Program-made: the position numbers and the translations under genes
The notes under the pieces: generated by a model
Told to the model about the DNA's origin: nothing
What the model saw: the letters and a program-made list of their open reading frames with translations, nothing else
Databases searched by the model: none
Assembly: GCF_043643765.1 (NCBI RefSeq)
Contig: NZ_JBHZSP010000009.1
Location: 62,001-126,000, forward strand
Origin: Marinomonas posidonica_A
GTDB taxonomy: Bacteria > Pseudomonadota > Gammaproteobacteria > Pseudomonadales > Marinomonadaceae
Direction: 5' to 3'
Length of the DNA: 64,000 nucleotides
Shown: piece by piece, positions 9,793 to 16,729 of the stretch
Layout: every line of letters begins with the position of its first letter
Position numbering within the stretch: position 1 is the stretch's first letter

Positions 9793-10424
9793 GATAACCA
9801 CTCCAAACCCTGATAGGGGGTTTCTTTTAACGAGGTCAGACGGGATGACAAAGACCCAAGGTGGAACTCCAATTGATGACCATCGGGGTCTCTTACGTAC
9901 AAAGACTCCCCTTCACTTTGGTTGGCTTGCCAAATATCCAATGAAGGATCATCACACATCGCCTTTAAGGACGCAGTATCAATATTAAAAGCATAATGAG
10001 TATAGTGAACACGCATCTCTTCTTTTTTATCCAAACACAAAGATAAGCACAGCCAAGCATCACCATAAGATAAATAAGCGCCCGTTGCCCAACGAACCTC
10101 AGCGGTAAAACCCAACTGATTCTCATAGAAATCGAGTGAGCGACTAATATCCTTTACTGACAATGTAAGGTGATTAAAGCCTTTTACGGATGATCCAAGC
10201 TTTTTATCTTGATATGACTTGATCATGGCAAAAATTTTAGTCGCTTTCTCAAAGTGATTAAGCTGGTGCTCTTCAATCCACCAACGTGCTACGGACATTA
10301 AAGTTTCTGGCTGGTCATTTTTATTGGCAAAAAAAGCATAAAATGACACCTGAACCTTTTCGCCTTTTTGTCTTATTTTTTCCTGACAAACTGAAAGAAT
10401 CTTTTGTCTCACTTCTAAATTCAT
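9789..10424 (-). CDS. FosA-like glyoxalase-fold protein fused to an N-terminal helical domain
   Basis: A 211-aa protein. Residues ~80-211 follow FosA (fosfomycin-inactivating thiol transferase) closely: FNHLTLSVKD (first metal His), RWATGAYLSYGDAWLCLS, YTHYAF (second metal His), QSEGES, DPDGHQLEFHLGSL (metal Glu) and SSRL (the Arg near the phosphonate). The Lys that contacts fosfomycin in Pseudomonas FosA (WKQN) is Gln here (WQAN), so activity on the drug is not certain. The first ~75 residues (FYAFFANKND, LMSVARWWIEEH, HFEKATKIFAMI) form a helical domain absent from FosA. They resemble small stand-alone proteins of unknown function, possibly the DUF6500 type (from memory, unverified). It is first in an operon with GNAT and MOSC genes. 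Confidence 0.82.
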   Translation of the reverse strand: MNLEVRQKILSVCQEKIRQKGEKVQVSFYAFFANKNDQPETLMSVARWWIEEHQLNHFEKATKIFAMIKSYQDKKLGSSVKGFNHLTLSVKDISRSLDFYENQLGFTAEVRWATGAYLSYGDAWLCLSLCLDKKEEMRVHYTHYAFNIDTASLKAMCDDPSLDIWQANQSEGESLYVRDPDGHQLEFHLGSLSSRLTSLKETPYQGLEWLS

Positions 10425-10465
10425 GACTTTATTCCCTTTTTTAATCTTTTCACTGCTTGATACTT

Positions 10466-10510
10466 GCGACTATAAGTCTCATTTATACTCCCTATGCGAC
10501 TAAAGTCTGA
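10466..10510. promoter_or_regulatory. Pair of GACT-AGTC palindromes upstream of the symporter operon (candidate operator)
   Basis: GCGACTATAAGTCTC at 10466-10480 and GCGACTAAAGTCTGA at 10496-10510 are near-identical and begin exactly 30 bp apart, about three helical turns, on the same DNA face. Each contains the half-sites GACT and AGTC. They lie 70-110 bp upstream of the symporter start, in the divergent region shared with the FosA-like gene. The binding protein is unknown. Confidence 0.45.
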
Positions 10511-10577
10511 CTTCTTATTCAATTCGTCCCTGCTAGATTAGAGATGCGTAATAAAAATAATTATAAGGAGATCTACC

Positions 10578-10838
10578 GTGTCAGATCATAGCATTAATGC
10601 AGAAAAGTATTGGCAAGCCAACCTCCGGCTCATCCTCGGAAGTCTGGTGATTTGGGCCCTTGCCTCTTACGGTTGTGCCATCCTACTACGTCCCATGCTC
10701 TCTGGGATTCATATTGGAGGAACAGACTTAGGTTTCTGGTTTGCCCAGCAAGGTTCCATCCTCGTTTTCATTGCTTTGACTTTCTTCTATGCCTGGAGAA
10801 TGAATAAGCTAGACGAAGAATTCGGCCTGCAGGAGTAA
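10578..10838 (+). CDS. DUF4212 small subunit of a sodium/solute symporter
   Basis: An 86-aa protein with two membrane helices (about residues 15-38 and 48-72) and the DUF4212 pattern: an early EKYWQANLRLIL, LGFWFAQQGSILVF in the second helix, and a charged tail RMNKLDEEFG. Genes of this family almost always precede a VC_2705-type SSS transporter, as here, with a 6-bp gap. The start is GTG with a strong aaggag site nine bases upstream. It is thought to be a small partner of the transporter. The pair has been linked to uptake of acetate or other short carboxylates in several proteobacteria. The role here is by family, not direct proof. Confidence 0.93.
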   Translation: MSDHSINAEKYWQANLRLILGSLVIWALASYGCAILLRPMLSGIHIGGTDLGFWFAQQGSILVFIALTFFYAWRMNKLDEEFGLQE

Positions 10839-10844
10839 TTCAAT

Positions 10845-12611
10845 ATGAGTCAATTTGCTATTAACTTGTTATTTGTCGGTGGGTCCTTTGCGCTTTACTT
10901 CGGTATCGCGATTTGGGCTCGTGCAGGATCAACTAAAGAATTCTACGTGGCAGGTGGTGGTGTCCACCCGGTCCTCAATGGTATGGCAACCGCTGCAGAT
11001 TGGATGTCGGCGGCGTCCTTTATCTCCATGGCAGGCCTCATTGCGGCCGGTGGTTACGCTAACTCAACTTTCCTCATGGGCTGGACGGGAGGGTATGTAC
11101 TTCTCGCGATGCTACTCGCACCTTATTTGCGTAAATTTGGTAAGTTTACCGTACCAGACTTCATTGGTGATCGATTCTACAGTCGTACTGCCCGTCTGGT
11201 TGCCGTTGCATGTTTGATTACCGCGTCTGTTACTTATGTCATTGGTCAAATGACTGGTGCTGGTGTGGCTTTCTCACGCTTCCTAGAAGTAGATAAAAAC
11301 ACAGGCTTAATGATCGCCGCTGTTGTGGTATTCTTTTATGCTGTATTAGGCGGTATGAAAGGGATTACCTATACTCAGGTTGCGCAATATGTGGTGTTAA
11401 TCATTGCTTATACCATTCCAGCGGTCTTTATCTCCTTGCAACTAACGGACTCTTTCATTCCAGCGTTAGGCTTGTTCTCAACTCATACTGAATCCGGTAT
11501 GCCGTTGTTGCAGAAACTGGATGAGGTAGTACGTGAACTCGGCTTTAGAGATTACACGGCCGATGTGGACAATAAACTGAATATGGTTCTCTTTACTCTA
11601 TCCTTGATGATAGGTACTGCGGGTCTGCCTCACGTTATTATTCGCTTCTTCACTGTCCCTAAAGTGGCTGATGCACGTTGGTCTGCTGGTTGGGCATTGG
11701 TCTTCATTGCCTTGTTATACCTAACGGCTCCTGCCGTAGCGTCTATGGCTCGTTTGAACCTAATGACAACCATCTACCCATCAGGTCCAACTGAGCAACC
11801 AATTGAATATGCCGAGCGTCCAGATTGGATTCAAACTTGGGAAACCACTGGTTTGATCAAGTATGAAGACAAAAATGGTGACGGTCGTATCCAATTCTAT
11901 AACGATACACCAACCTATGAAGCGGAAGCGACAGCACGTGGTTGGGAAGGAAACGAGTTAACGGTTAACCGTGACATTCTGGTATTGGCTAACCCTGAAA
12001 TTGCCAATCTACCAGGTTGGGTCATTGGTTTGATCGCAGCAGGTGGTCTCGCGGCCGCACTCTCCACCGCCGCAGGCTTATTACTGGCTATTTCTTCTGC
12101 CGTCAGTCATGACGTCATAAAAGGCTCGATTAACCCCGACATCAGTGACAAGGGGGAATTGACGGTCGCACGGATATCCATGTTTGTCGCCATTATCGTC
12201 GCCACCTACCTCGGTATGAACCCGCCAGGATTCGCCGCACAGGTCGTTGCTCTGGCGTTTGGTATCGCGGCAGCGTCCATCTTCCCAGCGTTAATGATGG
12301 GGATTTTCTCGAAACGTGTGAACAGTAAAGGGGCTGTCTCAGGCATGCTGGCAGGTTTGATTTCCACTTTGGTTTATATCTTCTTATTCCTAGGTTGGTT
12401 CTTCATTCCAGGCACAGCAACCCTAGCCAATACACCAGATAATTGGTTGCTTGGTATCTCTCCATTGTCATTCGGTGCCGTTGGCGCTTTGATCAACTTC
12501 GCCGTTGCCTTTGCCGTATCCTCAATGACAGAAGAGCCACCTAAAGAAATCCAAGATTTGGTTGAAAATGTTCGTTACCCACAAGGGGCAGGTAGCGCAG
12601 TTGATCACTAA
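10845..12611 (+). CDS. Sodium:solute symporter, VC_2705 subfamily (acetate/short-chain acid type)
   Basis: An inner-membrane SSS/SLC5 transporter of 588 aa with about 13 helices. Family marks include AGGGVHPVLNGMATAADWMSA, YTQVAQYVVL, a central GTAGLPHVIIRFFTV and the late AAGGLAAALSTAAGLLLAIS. It is related to ActP acetate permease and, with the DUF4212 gene upstream, forms a two-gene unit closed by the terminator at 12632. A hydrophilic loop near residues 310-390 holds DKNGDGRI at 342-349, which looks like a calcium-binding EF-hand loop. The preferred substrate cannot be fixed from sequence, although acetate is a reasonable guess. A CrbS-like sensor kinase, a class that often controls such genes, lies 4 kb downstream. 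Confidence 0.92.
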   Translation: MSQFAINLLFVGGSFALYFGIAIWARAGSTKEFYVAGGGVHPVLNGMATAADWMSAASFISMAGLIAAGGYANSTFLMGWTGGYVLLAMLLAPYLRKFGKFTVPDFIGDRFYSRTARLVAVACLITASVTYVIGQMTGAGVAFSRFLEVDKNTGLMIAAVVVFFYAVLGGMKGITYTQVAQYVVLIIAYTIPAVFISLQLTDSFIPALGLFSTHTESGMPLLQKLDEVVRELGFRDYTADVDNKLNMVLFTLSLMIGTAGLPHVIIRFFTVPKVADARWSAGWALVFIALLYLTAPAVASMARLNLMTTIYPSGPTEQPIEYAERPDWIQTWETTGLIKYEDKNGDGRIQFYNDTPTYEAEATARGWEGNELTVNRDILVLANPEIANLPGWVIGLIAAGGLAAALSTAAGLLLAISSAVSHDVIKGSINPDISDKGELTVARISMFVAIIVATYLGMNPPGFAAQVVALAFGIAAASIFPALMMGIFSKRVNSKGAVSGMLAGLISTLVYIFLFLGWFFIPGTATLANTPDNWLLGISPLSFGAVGALINFAVAFAVSSMTEEPPKEIQDLVENVRYPQGAGSAVDH

Positions 12612-12631
12612 CTGACGCCTTCCTACTCAAT

Positions 12632-12666
12632 ATCGAGCCTTGCTTTCCGCAAGGCTCGATTTCCTT
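12632..12666 (+). terminator. Intrinsic terminator after the symporter operon
   Basis: A perfect 12-bp stem ATCGAGCCTTGC / GCAAGGCTCGAT with a five-base loop (tttcc) is followed by ttcctt, about 20 bases after the symporter stop. Confidence 0.85.
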
Positions 12667-12700
12667 ATAATAAGAAAATTAAATAAAGGAACACAGTCAT

Positions 12701-13207
12701 ATGATTTGGGAATTGGTCGCAACTGTTTTTGCTGGTCTTGGCGGCGCCGGTATCGCTTTATTAATTCGTAAACTCTCTAAACAGACCGCACCTAAATGGT
12801 TAGTGCCAGCGTTTGCAGGTCTCTGTATGCTTGGTTTTCAAGTACAAGGCGAATACGATTGGTACGATCATCAAACGGGTTTATTGCCCACTGGTGTTGT
12901 GGTCGTTAAAGCGGTTGAAGAAAAAGCCATTTGGCGTCCATGGAGTTACGTCTTTCCTCAAACCACTCGTTTCATTGCAGCTGATGTTGCCAATTCGGCA
13001 CAAAATAAAATTGACCCAAATTTAATTTTGGTGGATCTGTACTTTTTTGAACGCCGCTCTACGGCAAAACGAGTCCCACAAGTCATTGATTGCGTACAAT
13101 CGGCTCGAGCAGACTTTACCGATTCATTCAGTGCCGAAACCAATTCAACCACTCAATGGTACCCATTAGAGGATAACGACCCGTTAATCACCGCCGTCTG
13201 TAGTTGA
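12701..13207 (+). CDS. Conserved hypothetical membrane-anchored protein
   Basis: A 168-aa protein with two N-terminal hydrophobic helices (about residues 4-23 and 33-48) separated by a short basic stretch (RKLSKQTAPK), then a soluble domain of about 115 residues. The soluble part contains GEYDWYDHQTGLLP, WRPWSYVFPQTTRFI, a Leu/Val-rich strand ILVDLYFFERR and two cysteines (IDCVQ, TAVCS at the very end). A clear ribosome site (aaagga) precedes the ATG. It lies 90 bp after the symporter terminator, so it may have its own promoter. I do not recognise a named family. The soluble domain would be cytoplasmic or periplasmic depending on topology, which is unresolved. Confidence 0.75.
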   Translation: MIWELVATVFAGLGGAGIALLIRKLSKQTAPKWLVPAFAGLCMLGFQVQGEYDWYDHQTGLLPTGVVVVKAVEEKAIWRPWSYVFPQTTRFIAADVANSAQNKIDPNLILVDLYFFERRSTAKRVPQVIDCVQSARADFTDSFSAETNSTTQWYPLEDNDPLITAVCS

Positions 13208-13297
13208 AGAATTCCATCGCTCGCTTGAATATAATTGCCTTGGCAGAGCTTCTTGCCCAAATCATAATAGGCTCTTTTAGTCTACTGAGTCGATGTT

Positions 13298-13948
13298 ATG
13301 ACCATTACCGAAAACGAGCGCGATGCCGTCTATAAAACCATCTTTAGTCGACGAGACGTTCGTCGCGAATTTAAATCAACTCCCATTCCAAAACAGATAT
13401 TAGAACGCATGCTGCTCGCAGCTCATCACGCTCCCAGTGTCGGCTTCATGCAACCTTGGGATTTTATTTTAGTCTCCGATAAAGACACTAAAGCCAAAAT
13501 CAAACAAGGCTTTTCACAAGCCCACAGCGAAGCGGCTGAGCTGTTTCAAGGGGATCGTCAGAAAAAATACAAAACGCTCAAACTGGAAGGCATAGAAGAA
13601 GCGCCTTTAGGCATATGTGTGACCTGTGATCGTGGTCGAACAGGGCCTGTGGTATTAGGCCGAACAGCGAAACCTGAAATGGATTTATTTAGTTCAGTTT
13701 GTGCCATTCAAAACTTATGGCTTGCCGCAAGGGCTGAAAATATTGGACTGGGTTGGGTGAGTATTTTGCATGATCAGGTGCTTCGAGATCTTCTAAAAAT
13801 ACCAGATAACATTGAGATTATTGCTTACCTTTGTATTGGCTACGTAGATGCCTTTCAAGACACGCCGGATTTAGAAAAAGCTGGCTGGTTAACACGTCGT
13901 TCTATTGAATCGGCTATTCATTACGATGTCTGGCAAGAGAAAAATTAG
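13298..13948 (+). CDS. bluB: BluB, 5,6-dimethylbenzimidazole synthase
   Basis: Flavin-cannibalising enzyme that converts FMNH2 and O2 into 5,6-dimethylbenzimidazole, the lower ligand of cobalamin. At 216 aa it has the normal length. BluB marks are visible: SRRDVRREF (phosphate-binding arginines), APSVGFMQPWDF, GPVVLGRTAKPEMD and SSVCAIQNLWLAARAENIGLGWVSI. These distinguish it from ordinary nitroreductases. It stands alone here. The genes that would use its product (cobT, cobS, cobC, cobO) are 12-16 kb downstream on the other strand. No cobalamin riboswitch was seen before it. Confidence 0.92.
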   Translation: MTITENERDAVYKTIFSRRDVRREFKSTPIPKQILERMLLAAHHAPSVGFMQPWDFILVSDKDTKAKIKQGFSQAHSEAAELFQGDRQKKYKTLKLEGIEEAPLGICVTCDRGRTGPVVLGRTAKPEMDLFSSVCAIQNLWLAARAENIGLGWVSILHDQVLRDLLKIPDNIEIIAYLCIGYVDAFQDTPDLEKAGWLTRRSIESAIHYDVWQEKN

Positions 13949-14080
13949 TGAATAAAATTCATCTTTGAGGGTATTTTTTATCGTTTGTCTTCTTTGTTGG
14001 CACTTCTTATCATAAACACATCGAAAAAATTCACCATAGACCAGCCAAAAGCGGGTCATTTGATAAAGAAGGAAAACATT

Positions 14081-14284
14081 ATGAACAATTCAAAGTCTGT
14101 CTCTGAACTAATCAATAACGTAAACGCGGCTTACCTATCTGACGCTGATGTTCGTATCGCAATTGCTCGTGCTGAACGCGCTGAATTCATTGTTGCTACA
14201 TTCGCAGCCGCTGGCAAAGCCATCAAATCTGTAGTGGCTAAAATCAAAACGAGCCTAGTATCTTCTTCTGCACAACACGCTTAA
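14081..14284 (+). CDS. Small conserved-looking protein of unknown function (67 aa)
   Basis: The start is the ATG at 14081, which has a good gaagga site; an open upstream extension to 13985 lacks one. The protein is a short, probably all-helical polypeptide. It has a polar N-terminus (MNNSKSVSELINNVNAAYLS), a middle DADVRIAIARAERAEFIV, and an amphipathic Ala/Lys C-terminal helix (AAGKAIKSVVAKIKTSL). No membrane segment or signal is present. It lies alone between bluB and a convergent gene. Its composition and length resemble abundant small cytosolic proteins, but I recognise no family and assign no function. Confidence 0.7.
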   Translation: MNNSKSVSELINNVNAAYLSDADVRIAIARAERAEFIVATFAAAGKAIKSVVAKIKTSLVSSSAQHA

Positions 14285-14367
14285 GATTTTCTAAAAAGAG
14301 CTTAGAGTAAGCCCTTTTCTTGAGAGTTCTCTTGTGAAGGCTCATTGGCTTACTCCTTACGGAAAAG

Positions 14368-14390
14368 GCGCTAAAAATAATTTATAGCGC
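14368..14390. terminator. Weak hairpin after the 67-aa gene
   Basis: GCGCTA / TAGCGC stem with an 11-base AT-rich loop lies between two convergent genes and is followed by ttcccgccttcttt. It is a possible terminator but short. Confidence 0.35.
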
Positions 14391-14427
14391 TTCCCGCCTT
14401 CTTTAATCAATCATTTCATGGCCGTAA

Positions 14428-14955
14428 TCAAAGACCGTCCGTCTTATCATTTTCTAGGTTTTTAAGATCGCAAAATTGCTCTATCTGTTTTTTCCATTCG
14501 CCCTTGGCACCCAATACAAAAAGCAATTCAACAAAGACAAACAACGGCCCAACGATCAAGCCGATAACATCAGCCAAAAAAGCAGGCTTTTTACCCTCAA
14601 AGTAATGGCCAATAAATTGAAAAGTCCAGCCAACAACAAACAGACCCAATCCACTCACTAACCACTCGACTGTCGTTTGTTCGGCAAGATAATCTGCGAT
14701 TAACAAACAAAGTATCAAAAGACAGGACATGGCAAGTCCGATCAAAAAATGCAATGACAAATAGAATACACTGCTTAGCACCACCGCCATAATTGCAGGC
14801 GTAAGAGGCACATCAAAAACAGAAAAATTCGGGCGAGAAAGCAATATGGCAATGGCTAATACAATCATTGGAATACCAATAAAATGCGTGGCAACATTAC
14901 GTCTATCTTGATGGTAATAGGCATATTGGGATAAATGCTCTAGCAGGCTCTTCAT
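14428..14955 (-). CDS. Mpo1-like (DUF962) membrane protein
   Basis: A 175-aa membrane protein of the DUF962/YGL010w family. It has the N-terminal YAYYHQDRRNVATHFIGIPMI with two conserved histidines and the later GWTFQFIGHYFEGKKPAFLAD with another histidine, followed by four or five hydrophobic helices. The yeast member Mpo1 is an Fe(II)-dependent dioxygenase acting in alpha-oxidation of 2-hydroxy fatty acids, and the His residues named are its likely metal ligands. The bacterial role is not established. It is a single gene, convergent with the 67-aa gene. The charged C-terminal tail (EQFCDLKNLENDKTDG) is cytoplasmic or loose. Confidence 0.85.
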   Translation of the reverse strand: MKSLLEHLSQYAYYHQDRRNVATHFIGIPMIVLAIAILLSRPNFSVFDVPLTPAIMAVVLSSVFYLSLHFLIGLAMSCLLILCLLIADYLAEQTTVEWLVSGLGLFVVGWTFQFIGHYFEGKKPAFLADVIGLIVGPLFVFVELLFVLGAKGEWKKQIEQFCDLKNLENDKTDGL

Positions 14956-15147
14956 GATCTGACCTCTTTTATTATTGTTTTAGATATCAGTAAAACGCAT
15001 CAAAATAATATTAGTCAATACCATTTATTAATATCATATTTCCATTTATAAGCTTTGTTTATAACGCGTTTTTCAAGCAAACTCACATCTTCCGCTTTAT
15101 CAAGAATGACAAAAAGTACACGCTTAAATCTGTTTACAAATACACAT

Positions 15148-15179
15148 AAAAAAAACGACTTCCGAAGAAGCCGCTTTTT
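15148..15179 (-). terminator. Intrinsic terminator of the SlyD-like gene
   Basis: On the minus strand an eight-pair stem GCGGCTTC / GAAGTCGT closes a UUCG tetraloop and is followed by a run of eight T residues. It lies 25 bases after the FKBP stop codon. Confidence 0.88.
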
Positions 15180-15203
15180 CAATCAATTATGGTGCACTAA
15201 CGC

Positions 15204-15686
15204 TTAGTGGTGGTGACCACCTTCACCATGAACATGTCCATGCTCAACTTCTTCTTCAGAAGCTTCGCGAACTTCCACAATCTCAACATCAAAGTTCAAT
15301 GTTTTACCTGCTAGAGGATGATTGCCATCTAACATCACACCATCTTCTTCGACACCAATAACCGTTACTGGCTGCTGACCACCAGGGGTTTGCGCCATGA
15401 ACTGCATGCCAACTTGGATGTCATCCACACCTTGGAAGTTTTCAGTTGGTACTTTTTGAATCAGTTCTTGATGAATCTCACCGTAGCCATCTTCTGGAGC
15501 GACAGATACTGTCAATTTTTCGCCAGATGCTTTGCCTTGAAGCGCTTTGTCCAAGCCGTCAATGATATTTTGTGCACCGCTTAAGAACACCAATGGCTCT
15601 TGACCAACCGAAGAATCGAGTTGCTGACCTTGGTCGTCAGTTAATGTGTAGTGCATGCTCACAACGGTGTTTTCAGAAATTTGCAT
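15204..15686 (-). CDS. SlyD-like FKBP-type peptidyl-prolyl isomerase
   Basis: Prolyl isomerase and chaperone of 160 aa. The domain order is an FKBP half (VVSMHYTLTDDQGQQLDSS, PLVFLSGAQNIIDGLDKAL), an inserted flap (IF) domain near residues 70-125 (VAPEDGYGE, MQFMAQTPGG), and the return of FKBP (LDGNHPLAGKTLNFDVEIV). The C-terminus is His-rich (EHGHVHGEGGHHH), as in SlyD proteins that bind nickel. The start is the ATG at 15686, which has a GGAG site; an upstream ATG at 15761 has none. It is a single gene ended by a UUCG terminator. A nickel-SOD operon lies 8 kb away, so a metal-handling role is possible but unproven. Confidence 0.92.
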   Translation of the reverse strand: MQISENTVVSMHYTLTDDQGQQLDSSVGQEPLVFLSGAQNIIDGLDKALQGKASGEKLTVSVAPEDGYGEIHQELIQKVPTENFQGVDDIQVGMQFMAQTPGGQQPVTVIGVEEDGVMLDGNHPLAGKTLNFDVEIVEVREASEEEVEHGHVHGEGGHHH

Positions 15687-15904
15687 TGTCTTCTCCAGCT
15701 TTATCTTGAATAAGGGAACGAGCGCTTGATACAAGCAAACAATTTTGCGATACACCGCCACAACACGAACCCGAGCGTTAGTTATGATAACGTTCTAATA
15801 ACAGAATCACCAGTTCGTAGATCTTGGTCTTATAAGCTATTTTTAAAGGGCTAGCGCCATCTTTTTTGAGAAAAAATAGAAAAAAGTCCCCTCACCCTAT
15901 GTAA

Positions 15905-16264
15905 TTAAACCTTTTTCGCTCGAAATTGTGACGTATCCAATGTGTGTGATTGCCCTAACCAACTGACACCTTGGGTGTGATCACGGTAATCATCGCCAGT
16001 CAAAGGGTGAACAAAAACATCCAAACTTCGACGATTCATCATTAACCACGGGATAAAGTCGCCGAAAGTCTCTGCCGCAAAAGACAGCTGGCAGCTCCAC
16101 AATGGATGAGGCCCCACTGGCTTTTGATGGAAACGCCCCACTCGAATATCAAACAGATCAGAGGCCTGCTGGGCTAATGTTTGCGCCATTACTAACCCTT
16201 TTTCATCTTGGTAATACAGATGGGCGTGAAAAGCCTTAATCTGAGTATGATCTGGTAACGTCAT
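15905..16264 (-). CDS. DOPA 4,5-dioxygenase-family protein
   Basis: A 119-aa protein of the small DOPA 4,5-dioxygenase family. Seen are AFHAHLYYQDEKG near the start, RVGRFHQKPVGPHPLW, NRRSLDVFVHPLTGDDYRDHT and the ending WLGQSHTLD. The repeated His residues would bind the metal. Family members open catechol rings in plants and fungi; bacterial ones are mostly uncharacterised. I take the ATG at 16264, which has a gaggag site just upstream; the in-frame start at 16300 lacks one. It is a single gene, and its upstream region abuts a mobile MITE-like element. Confidence 0.85.
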   Translation of the reverse strand: MTLPDHTQIKAFHAHLYYQDEKGLVMAQTLAQQASDLFDIRVGRFHQKPVGPHPLWSCQLSFAAETFGDFIPWLMMNRRSLDVFVHPLTGDDYRDHTQGVSWLGQSHTLDTSQFRAKKV

Positions 16265-16356
16265 GCTGTTTCTCCTCAATATTCGTAAGCAGTTTAACAT
16301 GCCCTAAGCCTTTTAGGATCGGCTAGTGAAGGTACGAATAAGTCTACTAAGACTCA

Positions 16357-16537
16357 GTCTTTCAGAGAAATCGTCAAATAAGGCGCGACTCTGAAGGAAT
16401 GTAGGTACCTTTCAAAGAGTCGCAACGCAGTAGGATATTTTCTCTGAAAGACCCGCATGCCTACAAGGATGTAGGTAATAAGAGCAATGCATAACCACAA
16501 GGATGTGGTGTAGTAGGGCAACGCAGGAGCGGTTGCC
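16357..16537 (+). ncRNA. Hairpin array with CsrA/RsmA-type GGA loops (candidate small RNA or repeat)
   Basis: In plus-strand reading there is a perfect 14-bp outer stem (16357-16370 with 16439-16452) around an 8-bp stem GCGACTCT / AGAGTCGC (16385-16423). Three loop hairpins follow: CCTAC-AAGGAT-GTAGG (16460-16475), ACCAC-AAGGAT-GTGGT (16494-16509) and GGCAAC-GCAGGAGCG-GTTGCC (16517-16537). TACAAGGATGT matches the CsrA consensus RUACARGGAUGU. The linkers are alike (GAGCAATGCA, GGGCAACGCA), so units recur about every 34-40 bases. Transcription is not shown. It could be a CsrB/RsmZ-like RNA, or a repeat family that only resembles one. Confidence 0.5.
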
Positions 16538-16550
16538 GAGGGCAAGGTCT

Positions 16551-16594
16551 AAAAGCCTGTATTCTTTGTTGAGTGCCTAGAATAACAGGCTTTT
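16551..16594. terminator. Long hairpin inside the MITE, terminator-like
   Basis: AAAAGCCTGTATTCT pairs with AGAATAACAGGCTTTT (one bulged A) around a 13-base loop. T and A runs on both sides would make it work on either strand. It lies just after the GGA hairpin array and could end a transcript coming from it. Confidence 0.6.
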
Positions 16595-16729
16595 ATCCAC
16601 CTGCTGAGGCAAGAAGGCTTATTCGCACCTTCCCTAACACGACCTAAGTCTTAGAGGATTATCAAAATAAGTGTGTTACATTTTCTCTTCAAAGAATAAA
16701 ACAATGCTTTATATTCAGGTGCTTAGGCC

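Larger units (their letters stand above)
16327..16633. mobile_element. MITE-like element with IS5-type terminal inverted repeats
   Basis: The left end TGAAGGTACGAATAAG (16327-16342) and right end CTTATTCGCACCTTCC (16618-16633) are inverted copies matching at 14 of 16 positions. From memory, the core GAAGGTGCGAATAAG resembles IS5-group transposon ends. The bases just outside are CTAG (left) and CTAA (right), which fit the CTAR target preference of IS5-like elements. Only 307 bp lie between the outer ends and no transposase is present, so the element would move in trans. The interior is almost wholly hairpin-forming. It fills most of the 465-bp gap between the dioxygenase-like and hybrid kinase genes, which otherwise holds no gene. 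Confidence 0.6.

Noticed and set aside
13298..13948. Ordinary nitroreductase for the bluB gene
   Set aside because: GPVVLGRTAKPEMD and the GLGWVSI ending are BluB-specific and cob genes are present in the window.
13985..14080. N-terminal extension of the 67-aa protein
   Set aside because: The extension has no ribosome site, whereas the ATG at 14081 has gaagga at the right distance.
16354..16545. A 63-codon minus-strand open frame over the MITE
   Set aside because: It is only the reverse of the hairpin repeats, has no ribosome site, and its sequence is set by the repeat structure.
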